A stretch of 34,276 nt of DNA. Origin: Angelakisella sp. (lineage in GTDB: Bacteria > Bacillota > Clostridia > Oscillospirales > Ruminococcaceae). The stretch spans positions 1-34,276 of the forward strand of contig JAAWEO010000003.1 of assembly GCA_022794295.1 (NCBI GenBank), read 5' to 3'. The notes under the pieces were generated by a model. The model ran no database searches and was not told the DNA's origin. It saw only the letters and a list, made by a program, of their open reading frames with translations. Shown here piece by piece: positions 8,237-17,146 of the stretch. The translations under genes were made by a program, and so were the position numbers. The first letter of the stretch is position 1; each line of letters begins with the position of its first letter.

Positions 8237-9424
8237 TCATTCCAGCCACCGCTCCAGGCCAAAGACGGAGAACAGGGCGGTGGCCTGCCAGGCCTCCCAG
8301 GCCGCGTCACAGGGGGCGGTGAGGCGCCAGCCCCCGCCGGGAAGGCGGCGAAGCCTTGCGGCCAGGGCGCTTCCCTGCCCCTGCCAGGCTCCGGCCAGGG
8401 CGCCCCGGGCCAGGGGGGTCCCGGCTGCGTCCTCCACCGTCAGCTCCACGGCGGCCAGCTGCCCCAGGTGGTGGCCCCGGCTGTCCCCCTCGTACACCGA
8501 AAGGAGAAGGGCCACCTCCCCCCAGGGCTCCCCAAGGGCGGGCAGGTCCACCTGGCAGCGTTCCTCCCCCGGCCTCCCCAAGCGGTCGTCCCCCAGGTGG
8601 GTGACAGCGCCGCTCCGGTCGGTCTTCTGGTTGTAAAAGGCCAGGTCATACCGGCGCCGCAGCCTGCCCTCCCCGTCCAGGACCAGGGCAAGGACATCGC
8701 AGTCCAGCTCCGGCGGTCCCTGCCAGCGGAAGGTGAGGGTGAGCGGGGCATCGGGCAGAAGGACCTCCCCCAGGGGCTCCAACGGAGCCAGGGGGACGGG
8801 GGGCTCCCGGTTTCCCGGCCCTTCCCCGACCTTCCGGTTAAAAAACCAGCTGTAATCAAAGGGCCCCTGGGGGCCGGTCCTGATCTGCTCCGGGGTGGGA
8901 AAGGGGACCTGGGCGGCGTCTGTAAAGGGGATCTCCGCCTTGGCGGTGACCCGGTCCCAGGGGCACTCCACCAGGTACAGGTCCAGAAAGGCGTAGTGGG
9001 GGACGCTGAACTGGGTGGGCCTTCTGCCGTTGTGCCGCAGAATGGCCTGGATCCCCCTGCCGTGGCAGCTGTCCCGCCCCTGGCGGGAGACCCGGCGGAT
9101 GATGCCGTTTGCCATAACAGAGCGGTAGTCGTGGATCTCCCCCAGATAGGGGTCGTTGGGGCGGTTCTGGAAGGCGCTGAAGGTGAGGGACACCCAGGGC
9201 TCCCCCTGCCAGAGCTCCGCCTTGCGGCCCTCCCGGGCGCAGTGGAGAAAGACCCGGAGAGCGTCCTCTGTCACCTCGTAGCCATAGGAGAGGGGGACCA
9301 CATAGGGACACTCCCCGTCGTTGCAGCCCACGTGGACAATGGGGATCATATCCAGCATGGCGGCGATCAGGGCCCTGTCGTGGATCTGGTGCTCGAACTT
9401 GCGCATAGGGATGCTGCCGATCAT
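8237..9424 (-). CDS. Fusion protein: pyridoxamine 5'-phosphate oxidase/NimA-like FMN-binding domain + C-terminal TerD-like domain
   Basis: N-term MRKFEHQIHDRALIAAMLDMIPIVHVGCNDGECPYVVPLSYGYE...HCAREGRKAEL...YRSVMANG (PNPOx/NimA-like); C-term FRWQGPPELDCDVLALVLDGEGRLRRRYDLAFYNQKTDRSGAVTHLGDDRLGRPGEERCQVDL (TerD-like). ATG at 9424 overlaps the mnmA TGA (ATGA). Confidence 0.8.
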   Translation of the reverse strand: MIGSIPMRKFEHQIHDRALIAAMLDMIPIVHVGCNDGECPYVVPLSYGYEVTEDALRVFLHCAREGRKAELWQGEPWVSLTFSAFQNRPNDPYLGEIHDYRSVMANGIIRRVSRQGRDSCHGRGIQAILRHNGRRPTQFSVPHYAFLDLYLVECPWDRVTAKAEIPFTDAAQVPFPTPEQIRTGPQGPFDYSWFFNRKVGEGPGNREPPVPLAPLEPLGEVLLPDAPLTLTFRWQGPPELDCDVLALVLDGEGRLRRRYDLAFYNQKTDRSGAVTHLGDDRLGRPGEERCQVDLPALGEPWGEVALLLSVYEGDSRGHHLGQLAAVELTVEDAAGTPLARGALAGAWQGQGSALAARLRRLPGGGWRLTAPCDAAWEAWQATALFSVFGLERWLE

Positions 9425-10512
9425 TCCGCTTCCTCCTCTGTTCCGGTGATGACGCCGCCGCAGGCCACCAGATCCCCAATGTACAGGACCAGGGTCTGGC
9501 CGGGGGTGACTGCCCGCTGGGGCTCCCGGAACCACAGGCGGAGCTTCCCGTCGGAGGTGAAAAGGGCCTCCCCGGGGGCCATGGCCTGGGAGTGGCGGAT
9601 CCGGGCCATGACCGGGGTGAGCTTCTCAAATTCCTCCTGGGGGAAGGAGACGAAGTTCACCGCCTCTGCAATGACCTTGCGGCTGTAAAGGCGGGATTCC
9701 CCGGCGGACAGGGTGACGGTGTTTTCCTTTGGGTCGATAGCCAGGACGAACATGGGCCGGCCCAGGGCGATGCCCAGGCCCTTCCGCTGGCCGATGGTGT
9801 AGCAACCGATGCCCCGGTGCTCCCCCAGGGGGTTCCCCGCCTCGTCCACAAACTGCCCCCGGGGCTGGGGGCAGCCGGTATGGCGCTCCAGAAAGGCGGT
9901 GTAGTCCCCGTCGGGGATAAAGCAGACATCCTGACTGTCCTTCTTTTTCGCCACCGGCAGGCCGCTTTGGGCGGCGAAGGCCCGGATCTCCTCCTTGGTG
10001 TAGTCCCCGCAGGGGAGAAGCAGGCGGGAGAGCTGGTCCCGGGTCACCGAGCTGAGAAAATAGCTCTGGTCCTTTTTGGGGTCCTTCCCCTGGGCCAGGA
10101 GGTGCCGCCCTGTTTTCAGCTCCCGGAGGGCCCGGGCGTAGTGGCCGGTGGCGATGTACTCCGCCCCCAGCTCCTCCGCGGCCCGGCAGAGGGCGGCGAA
10201 CTTCATCCGGCGGTTGCAGAGGATGCAGGGGTTTGGGGTGCGCCCCCGGAGGTATTCCGCCGCAAAGGGCTCCACTACCTCCCGGGCAAACCTCTCCCGG
10301 CAGTCGAGCACGTAGTGGGGGATGCCCAGAACACGGCAGACCTCCCGGGCGTCTTGGATGCCATCGGGGCCGCAGGACCGGGGGACGCTTTCTGCTTCCT
10401 CCCACAGCCGCAGGGTGACACCCACTGCCTCGTACCCCTCCCGCTGGAGGAGCCAGGCGGCAGCGGAGCTGTCCACCCCGCCGCTCATTCCTACCAGGAC
10501 CTTTTTCTTCAT
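9421..10512 (-). CDS. mnmA: tRNA-specific 2-thiouridylase MnmA
   Basis: VLVGMSGGVDSSAAAWLL PP-loop; NPCILCNRRMKF; SQDVCFIPDGDY; GQRKGLGIALG. Start assigned at MKKKVLVG (10512). Confidence 0.96.
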   Translation of the reverse strand: MKKKVLVGMSGGVDSSAAAWLLQREGYEAVGVTLRLWEEAESVPRSCGPDGIQDAREVCRVLGIPHYVLDCRERFAREVVEPFAAEYLRGRTPNPCILCNRRMKFAALCRAAEELGAEYIATGHYARALRELKTGRHLLAQGKDPKKDQSYFLSSVTRDQLSRLLLPCGDYTKEEIRAFAAQSGLPVAKKKDSQDVCFIPDGDYTAFLERHTGCPQPRGQFVDEAGNPLGEHRGIGCYTIGQRKGLGIALGRPMFVLAIDPKENTVTLSAGESRLYSRKVIAEAVNFVSFPQEEFEKLTPVMARIRHSQAMAPGEALFTSDGKLRLWFREPQRAVTPGQTLVLYIGDLVACGGVITGTEEEAE

Positions 10513-10517
10513 GACTT

Positions 10518-10658
10518 TTATTCCTTCCATAGAAGGCCGGCGGCGGCAAGGCAGAGCCCTGCCCCGCCGCCGATCCAGCCAAAAAAGCTGCTGCTGCCGG
10601 CGGCGATCCCTGCCAGGATCACCGCCATGCCAAAGAGCTCCAGACGGATCCCCTTCAC
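10518..10658 (-). CDS. Small membrane protein, 46 aa
   Basis: Not in ORF track: GTG start at 10658 overlaps ltaE TGA (GTGA); translation (V/M)[45 protein letters not shown]. Confidence 0.6.
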   Translation of the reverse strand: MKGIRLELFGMAVILAGIAAGSSSFFGWIGGGAGLCLAAAGLLWKE

Positions 10659-11683
10659 TTCAGGAGCTCCTCCAGGCAGTCCGCCACATAGGCCAGGTCC
10701 TCCCGGGTGACGTCATGGTTGGTGACAAAGCGCAGCTCCCCGGCGGAGATGCCGTTGATCTTAATGCCCTTTTCCAGCAGCTTGGCGGGAAGGGCCTCGA
10801 TGACCTCCATGGGGTGGTCCAGGGTGAAGAACACCATGTTGATCTGGATGCCATCCTCCTTGACATGGAGGCCGGGGATCTTAGCCAGGCGCTGGCGGAG
10901 CCAGGCGGCATTCTCGTGGTCGGCCACCAGCTGGGCGGGCATCTCGGTAAGGGCCAGGATACCGGCGGCGGCCAGGATGCCGCACTGGCGCATCCCGCCC
11001 CCCAGGATCTTCCGGTTCTTCCGGGCCCGGGCGATGAACTCCCTGCTGCCTGCCAGAATGGAGCCCACCGGGGCGCAGAGGCCCTTGGAGAGGCAGAACA
11101 TCACCGAATCGGTGTACCTTGTGACCTGGGCGGCGGGGACCCCCAGGGCGGCGGCGGCGTTAAAGAGCCGGGCGCCATCCATATGGACGTTCAGGCCGCG
11201 GGCCTTGGCGGTGCTGTAGACCTTTTCCATCACGTCCAGGGGGACCACCTTGCCGGTAGCCAGGGCGTTTTCGATGCAAAGGAGGGTGGTGGGAGGACAG
11301 TGGATATCCTCCTCCCGGATGGCCTTTTCCAGCAGGCCGGGATAGATGACGTCGTCCTGGCTGTCCACCACGTTGAGAATGACCCCGGAGAGGACCGCGG
11401 CGGCCCCCACCTCGTGGACAAAGATATGGGAGTTGCGTCCGCAGATGACATCGTCCCCCCGCTTTGTGTGGGTCATAATAGCCAGCTGGTTGCCCATGGT
11501 GCCGGAGGGCACAAAGAGGGCGGCCTCCTTGCCGGCCATTTCCGCCGCCAGGGCCTCCAGGCGGTTGACAGTGGGGTCGTCGCCGTAAACATCATCCCCC
11601 ACGGGGGCCTCGGCCATAGCCCGGCGCATTTCAGGGGTGGGCTGGGTGACGGTGTCGCTGCGAATGTCGATGATCTTGTTCAT
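10655..11683 (-). CDS. ltaE: Low-specificity L-threonine aldolase
   Basis: [42 protein letters not shown]-type PLP site region [14 protein letters not shown]. Confidence 0.95.
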   Translation of the reverse strand: MNKIIDIRSDTVTQPTPEMRRAMAEAPVGDDVYGDDPTVNRLEALAAEMAGKEAALFVPSGTMGNQLAIMTHTKRGDDVICGRNSHIFVHEVGAAAVLSGVILNVVDSQDDVIYPGLLEKAIREEDIHCPPTTLLCIENALATGKVVPLDVMEKVYSTAKARGLNVHMDGARLFNAAAALGVPAAQVTRYTDSVMFCLSKGLCAPVGSILAGSREFIARARKNRKILGGGMRQCGILAAAGILALTEMPAQLVADHENAAWLRQRLAKIPGLHVKEDGIQINMVFFTLDHPMEVIEALPAKLLEKGIKINGISAGELRFVTNHDVTREDLAYVADCLEELLK

Positions 11684-11743
11684 AGTAGGGATACCTCCTG
11701 TTTTTTATGGGCAGCTGCCGGTATTGGCAGCTGTTTGGCATGT

Positions 11744-12379
11744 TCATCGGGACCTGCTGTCCCATTGCCGCTGCATCCTGGAAAGCAGCTTCACTATCCC
11801 GGCCCGGTTTTTTGCTGACTTCATATAGGCCGGGAGCCGGTCGGACTGGGTGCGCATCCCGCTCCCCTCCAGGTGTCCGGCAGGGGCGGCGCGAAGGTCC
11901 GCCGACAGGTAATCGATAAGGTATTGCAGGTGCTCCCGGTTAAGGGCCCACACCAGCTTCCCCCGGAATTCCCCCCGGAAGTAGAGGGGATAGCCGAAAT
12001 ACGGGTCCCTCCCCTGGCGGACCTCCCCCAGGACCAGGGGCGGGGGCTCCTTGGGGGCGGAGACCTCCCCCAGGACGAAGCCGCCGCACCAGGGGCATTT
12101 CACCCGCACCCTTGGGCCGCGGACCTTCTTTGCCGGCACATAGACCCGGAAGTACCTGCCGCTGGCGGCACACTGCCCGGTCACCGCCAGGGTGTGGTCT
12201 CCATCCGCCGGGGCCTGGCTCTTAAAATGGCAGGAGCCGCAGCAGAACACCGCCCGGTGCTGCTCCCTTTCCAGGCAGACGGTGCCTGCTCCGCCGCACC
12301 GGGGGCAGACCACGGTGACCCCGGTAAAGGGCGGAAAGGCATGGTAGGGCAGGTCACAGTATCGCTTCATATCCGCCAC
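11744..12379 (-). CDS. Zinc-ribbon hypothetical protein
   Basis: CPRCGG, CCGSC and CPWCGG motifs; C-terminal SDRLPAYMKSAKNRAGIVKLLSRMQRQW. Confidence 0.8.
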   Translation of the reverse strand: MADMKRYCDLPYHAFPPFTGVTVVCPRCGGAGTVCLEREQHRAVFCCGSCHFKSQAPADGDHTLAVTGQCAASGRYFRVYVPAKKVRGPRVRVKCPWCGGFVLGEVSAPKEPPPLVLGEVRQGRDPYFGYPLYFRGEFRGKLVWALNREHLQYLIDYLSADLRAAPAGHLEGSGMRTQSDRLPAYMKSAKNRAGIVKLLSRMQRQWDSRSR

Positions 12380-12403
12380 CCCGTTTTTTCAGATTTGCCG
12401 TGT

Positions 12404-13039
12404 TCATCCGGCGCCAGCTTCATTAAAGGATGATATTTTTTCTTGCAGCAGCTCCGCAAACCTTCCCACATGGTACCCATCGCAAACCGCGTGGTGCACC
12501 TGGATCGCAAGGGGCAGCGTCCTTACGCCGCCGGTATCGGAGAACCTTCCCATGGTAAATATGGGGAGAAGATAGTTCCCCTGGCTGGCGATATTGATAT
12601 CAAAGGCGGTGAAAGAGAGCCATGGCACCATTGAAACATCGAAGCTATTGGGGGGCCTATTGGGCTTCGGCGCGAATTTCAGGGAGGAAGAATATTCCGC
12701 GGCATCCGCTTCGTAGGCCCTCCGGAATTCACCGTAATCGGAACCGGCCTCTGTCCATATCCCGGAAAAGGTCTTGCTCTCCCGGTTGAAAACGGTGTAG
12801 GCCGGGTGCATCCGGTCATAAATGCCAAGGCCCTCCGCCGTGAGAGCGGTGCGGAACTCCGGCATCTGATTGACGGTCCGGGTCAGCAGCCAAAGCATTG
12901 CGGGATAGAGCCGCTCCCCCTTCAGCCTTGTGATATCCAGGGAAACGGTGGCCGAGTAGGTGCACCGGACCTCGTTGATAAAGTGCAGGTAAAGCTCCTT
13001 GCGTTCCCAGGTCTCCAGATCGATCCGGGTAAATGTCAT
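12404..13039 (-). CDS. Chloramphenicol acetyltransferase (classical CatA-like)
   Basis: TFTRIDLETWERKELYLHF; PWLSFTAFDIN; active-site HHAVCDGYHVGRFAELLQ. Confidence 0.92.
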   Translation of the reverse strand: MTFTRIDLETWERKELYLHFINEVRCTYSATVSLDITRLKGERLYPAMLWLLTRTVNQMPEFRTALTAEGLGIYDRMHPAYTVFNRESKTFSGIWTEAGSDYGEFRRAYEADAAEYSSSLKFAPKPNRPPNSFDVSMVPWLSFTAFDINIASQGNYLLPIFTMGRFSDTGGVRTLPLAIQVHHAVCDGYHVGRFAELLQEKISSFNEAGAG

Positions 13040-13115
13040 AGCTTCTCCGCTCCTTTTGCAGTCTCCATATGACCTCCTGTTTTCATCATCTTAATCTCTG
13101 CCGGTAAAGTCCTTG

Positions 13116-13139
13116 GGCGTGTCCCAAAAGTCTTGGCCC
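13116..13139. repeat. Solo end of the 1005-1102 repeat
   Basis: GGGCGTGTCCCAAAAGTCTTGGC here versus GGGCATGTCCCAAAAGTCTTGGC on the minus strand of about 1078-1100. Confidence 0.7.
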
Positions 13140-13152
13140 CGCCTGGTCCGAT

Positions 13153-13181
13153 TTGAAAACCCCTTCCGTTTGTGATATACT
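13153..13181 (+). promoter_or_regulatory. Putative sigma-A promoter of LUD-domain gene
   Basis: TTGAAA - 17 nt - TATACT, about 30 nt upstream of ATG 13212. Confidence 0.7.
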
Positions 13182-13211
13182 GGAGCAAAACACCGAAGGG
13201 AGCGTTGTGAC

Positions 13212-13850
13212 ATGGATAAAAATGTAAGAACCGCCCGGATGGCCACATTGGAGCGGGTGGCAAAGGCCCTGGGGGAAAACCGCATGGAGGCCCGGGTGGT
13301 GGAAAGCCGGGAGGAGCTCCTGGAGATCCTCCGGGGGATGCTGGGCAAGGGGGATTCCATTGCCAGCGGAGGCTCGGTGACCCTGGAGGAAACCGGGGTC
13401 AAGGACCTTCTCTCCTGCGGGGACTACGACTTCTACGCCCGGGGACGGGTGGATGAAGCGGGGGAGCCGGTGGACGTTTTCCGGGCCGCCTTCTCCTGTG
13501 ACTGGTACTTCTCCAGCTCCAACGCCATCACCGAGGACGGGCAGCTGTACAACGTGGACGGCAACGCCAACCGGGTGGCGGCCCTTTGCTTTGGGCCGAG
13601 GAAGGTCATTATCATCGCCGGGTACAACAAGGTGGTCAGAAACCTCCACGCCGCGGCAGAGCGGGTGAAGGCCATCGCCGCCCCCATTAACTGCATCCGC
13701 CTGGAGCGGAAAACCCCCTGCGCCATCACCGGCCGCTGCGGGGACTGCAAGAGCCCCGACCACATCTGCTGCGACCGGGTGATCCACGGCTACCAGCGGG
13801 ACCCGGAGCGGATCAAGGTGTTCCTGCTGCCGGAGGACCTGGGCTACTGA
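13212..13850 (+). CDS. LUD domain (LutC/YkgG-like) protein
   Basis: SIASGGSVTLEETGVKDLL; SSNAITEDGQLYNVDGNANRVAALCFGPRKVIIIAGYNKVV; C-terminal Cys cluster GRCGDCKSPDHICC. Confidence 0.9.
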   Translation: MDKNVRTARMATLERVAKALGENRMEARVVESREELLEILRGMLGKGDSIASGGSVTLEETGVKDLLSCGDYDFYARGRVDEAGEPVDVFRAAFSCDWYFSSSNAITEDGQLYNVDGNANRVAALCFGPRKVIIIAGYNKVVRNLHAAAERVKAIAAPINCIRLERKTPCAITGRCGDCKSPDHICCDRVIHGYQRDPERIKVFLLPEDLGY

Positions 13851-13871
13851 TCAAGGCCGGAAAACCCGCTG

Positions 13872-13902
13872 TCCCCCTCCCCTTGGGGAGGGGGATTTTT
13901 TT
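13872..13902 (+). terminator. Rho-independent terminator
   Basis: TCCCCCTCCCC-TT-GGGGAGGGGGA followed by TTTTTTT. Confidence 0.92.
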
Positions 13903-13991
13903 GCGGGTATGGGGATGGCGGGGGGCGGACCCGCATCCGACCGGGAGGTCTCTCCCGGCCGCGCTGCCATTTCGCCGCATCCCCGCGAGCT

Positions 13992-15065
13992 TTATGTTAC
14001 AGGGAACGGTCCCGCTGCCGCCTCCAGGAGGGGGCTGGACCAATCGGTCTCATAGTCCCCCCGGCACTGTTCCGAGCAGAGAAAAAGGCGGTCTCCCCTT
14101 TTGCAGGTCAGGGGGGCCAGGTCAAGGACCGCCTCCCCGTCCGGACATTCCGGCGCGGCCAGGGTCCGGCAGTGGCGCACGGTCCCCTTTTCACTGGCGA
14201 TAATGGCGGTAATCCTCTCCCCCGGGCCGGTCCGGGCGTTCCGGTAGGGGATGGTGAGAAGGCTGCCGGTTTGGGTCACCGGACCCACGGCAAAGTCCTT
14301 CCGGCTGTGGTCCAGGAGGGTCAGCTTCCAGCCGCCGGTGACCGGAGTGGTAAAGAGCACCCGGCCGGGGTCCAGGTTCACCGCCGGGCGGGCATACTGG
14401 CGGCTGTCGCTGGCGGCCAGCTGAAGCCCGCCCCCCATGGTGATGCCCGCGGCGATCTCCGCCTGGCCCCTGTAGTTCCGGGTCCCGCGATAGGAGCGGG
14501 TCCACCAATGCTTTTCCACATACTTCTGCTTGTTCTTGAAGCCGTAGCCCTCGTTTTCCGCCTCCTGGGCGGAAAGGAAAAACACCCGGTCCCCCTCCAG
14601 GATGCCGGGGGCGGCCGGGATGGGGCAGGAGGACCAGCCCACCGGGGGATATTCCCTGTCGCTTTTGCTGGTGTAAAGGAGAGCGTCCCGCTCCGGGGGG
14701 GAAAGGCAGTCCTCCAGAAAGCGGCCGCACCACCGGCGGGCGGCGCTCTGCCGCCAAAGGGCGGCGGGGTCCTCGGTTTCCGGCTCGGTGTCCTCCTCGT
14801 AGAAGCGAAGGTCAAAGTTCTTTTCGATGCCCCCCTGGAAACGGGTCCCCAAAAGGACCTGGGTCACAAGGAGCAGGGCGGAGCCGGTGTGAGGCTCCCC
14901 GGCGGCGGTTTGGTATTCCCCGCCGTTTCCCTCCCGGGAGAGGACCCGCCAGGGGATGGGGTCTCCGTTGGCGGTGCCCATCCACAGGTCATCCCGGGGG
15001 CGTTTTCCCGGGACGGCAAGGGCGGCGGCGCCCAGGGTCATGGCAGGCGGTCTTTGAAACAGCAT
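13992..15065 (-). CDS. DUF6273-like domain protein
   Basis: IPWRVLSREG ... ALLLVTQVLLGTRFQ ... GDRVFFLSAQEAENEGYGF ... WWTRSYRGT ... YARPAVNLDPGRVLFTT; resembles DUF6273 proteins from memory. Confidence 0.65.
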   Translation of the reverse strand: MLFQRPPAMTLGAAALAVPGKRPRDDLWMGTANGDPIPWRVLSREGNGGEYQTAAGEPHTGSALLLVTQVLLGTRFQGGIEKNFDLRFYEEDTEPETEDPAALWRQSAARRWCGRFLEDCLSPPERDALLYTSKSDREYPPVGWSSCPIPAAPGILEGDRVFFLSAQEAENEGYGFKNKQKYVEKHWWTRSYRGTRNYRGQAEIAAGITMGGGLQLAASDSRQYARPAVNLDPGRVLFTTPVTGGWKLTLLDHSRKDFAVGPVTQTGSLLTIPYRNARTGPGERITAIIASEKGTVRHCRTLAAPECPDGEAVLDLAPLTCKRGDRLFLCSEQCRGDYETDWSSPLLEAAAGPFPVT

Positions 15066-15090
15066 GGCGTTCTCCTTCCTTGATAGATCG

Positions 15091-15555
15091 CTAAAACAGG
15101 CAGACCTGCCTTTCGGTCGGGGAAAAAGATGACGGGGTGAGTTCCGGCAGCTCCTCCCAGATCATCGGGGGGATCCCGTCGGGGAACTGGATGAGGCTGT
15201 TTTCGTGGTGGCCGCGCATGGCGCTGGGGGAGGGCTGGATGCGAAAGGCGGTAAAAAAGCACAGAACCTTGGAGCGGCAGGCCTGCACCGAATCCAGCAG
15301 GAGCCGGGATTGCTCCATCAAGGCGATGTGGTGGTATTCCTGCCCCATGGGGATCTCGCTTTCCGCGTAGGAATGGTGAAAATACAGGCTGTTTTCCGCC
15401 GACCGGCAATTCCGGAAAACCTCACAGGCGGCGGGAAAGAAGACGCCGTATCGGGCGATGTTTTCCTCCATATCCGGGAGCAGCGTATCCTGGACAAACT
15501 GCTGCGGGTACCGGCCCAACAGGATTAAGCGGTTTTCTTCCTTCATCGTCATCAC
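15091..15555 (-). CDS. Hypothetical protein, 154 aa
   Basis: MMTMKEENRLILLGRYPQQFVQDTLLPDMEENIARYGVFFPAACEV...; collinear with flanking minus-strand genes. Confidence 0.7.
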   Translation of the reverse strand: MMTMKEENRLILLGRYPQQFVQDTLLPDMEENIARYGVFFPAACEVFRNCRSAENSLYFHHSYAESEIPMGQEYHHIALMEQSRLLLDSVQACRSKVLCFFTAFRIQPSPSAMRGHHENSLIQFPDGIPPMIWEELPELTPSSFSPTERQVCLF

Positions 15556-15561
15556 CCCGGT

Positions 15562-17106
15562 TCAGGACGGCATGAACCGTTCCAGGAGGCCCACCACCAG
15601 CACCCCCATCTCCCGGGTGCGCAGAAGGACGTTGAGCAGGGCATACACCAGGGCGCCGGTGAAGGCGGCCAGGAAGAAGGAAACGGCCACCGACTCCAGC
15701 TGCCGGTACAAAAGCCCGTAAAGGGGGTAGGCGGTCAGGCACATCCCCGCCGTAGCCAGGGACATCTTCACCAGGCTGGCAAAGATGCGCCCCAGGCCCA
15801 GGGGGCCAATGCGCTGGCGGAGAATGAGAAGGAGCATCACCAGGGTGATCCCCCCGGAGATGGTGGTAGCCAGGGCCAGGCCCTTGTGAGCCATGGGCTC
15901 AATAAGCAGCAGGTTCAGGCCGATGTTGATGAAGATGGCAAGGATGGAATTGACGGTGGGGGTGACGGTGTCCTCGATGGCGTAAAAGAGGTTGAGGGTC
16001 ACCTCCTTGATGCTGAAAAAGATCAGGCCGATGGAGTAGAAGGCCACCACCTCGGCGGTGCGCTGGGTGTCGTAGGCGGTAAAGGCCCCCCGCTGGAACA
16101 GCATCTCCACGATCTGCCTGGAAAAGAGGATGACCCCGGCGGAGATGGGCAGCACCATCAGGGACATAAGGCCCACACTGCGGGCAAAGGTACGCTTGAG
16201 CTTTCGGGTGCTTTTCATGGCGGAAAGGCGGCTCATTTGGGGGAAAACGGCGGTGGTCACCGAAATGACGAACACCGCTGTGACAAAGCCCACCACCCGG
16301 TTGCCGTAGCTGAGGGCGGAGACGCTCCCCTCCGGCAGAAGGGAGGCGATGGTCCTGTCGATCATGGTGTTCAGCTCGGTGATGGCCTTGCCCAGAAAGA
16401 TGGGGATAACGGTGAGCACCAGGCGGCGGATCTCCGGGGTGCCGAAGTCGAAGGAGGGGCGATAGGAAAAGTGGTGCCGTTTGGAGGCCAGGTAGAGCAT
16501 CAGGAAGGAGGCGAAGTACCCGGCCACCACCCCCCAGCCCAGAACAGACTGGCCGTGCTCCACCGAAAGGAACATAGAGGCGATCACGCAGATATTCAGG
16601 GGAACGCTTACCATGCCCACGGCAAAGTAGCTGCCGTGGAGCTGGAGGAACCCCTGAAGGATAAAGTAGACCCCAATAAAGACCAGGGAGAGGATGATCA
16701 CCTGGGCCAGGGCAACGGCGATCTCCAGGGCCTCCCCCTCGAAGCCCATGGCGAACAGCTTGACAATGGGCCTTTTCAGCAGCTGGAACACCCCGGTGAT
16801 CACCAGGGAGATCAGGATCACCATGGTGATCACCGTGTCGGTAAAGCCCCGCAGGCGCCTGGGGTTTTCCTGGCGGATACGGGAATAGCTGGAGATGTAG
16901 CTGGTGAGCATGGCCGAGCCGATCCCTGCAAAGATGATGGTGGGGATAGAGAAGGCCACGAAGTAGGCGTCGCTTACCGGGCTGGCCCCGTAGACATAGG
17001 CCAGGGACATCTCCCGGCCGAAGCCCAGGGCCTTGGCAAAGGCGGTGGTAAAGATCAGGATAACTGTATAGGAGGCGGTGCTGCCTCTTTTTTTTGCCAC
17101 CGGCAA
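15562..17106 (-). CDS. murJ: Lipid II flippase MurJ (MviN family)
   Basis: Polytopic; SYTVILIFTTAFAKALGFGREMSLAYVYGAS; LSYGNRVVGFVTAVFVISVTTAVFPQMS. Confidence 0.95.
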   Translation of the reverse strand: MPVAKKRGSTASYTVILIFTTAFAKALGFGREMSLAYVYGASPVSDAYFVAFSIPTIIFAGIGSAMLTSYISSYSRIRQENPRRLRGFTDTVITMVILISLVITGVFQLLKRPIVKLFAMGFEGEALEIAVALAQVIILSLVFIGVYFILQGFLQLHGSYFAVGMVSVPLNICVIASMFLSVEHGQSVLGWGVVAGYFASFLMLYLASKRHHFSYRPSFDFGTPEIRRLVLTVIPIFLGKAITELNTMIDRTIASLLPEGSVSALSYGNRVVGFVTAVFVISVTTAVFPQMSRLSAMKSTRKLKRTFARSVGLMSLMVLPISAGVILFSRQIVEMLFQRGAFTAYDTQRTAEVVAFYSIGLIFFSIKEVTLNLFYAIEDTVTPTVNSILAIFINIGLNLLLIEPMAHKGLALATTISGGITLVMLLLILRQRIGPLGLGRIFASLVKMSLATAGMCLTAYPLYGLLYRQLESVAVSFFLAAFTGALVYALLNVLLRTREMGVLVVGLLERFMPS

Positions 17107-17146
17107 CCCGCCTCCTTGCTCTTACGTTATCGTGAAAGGCCCTGGG

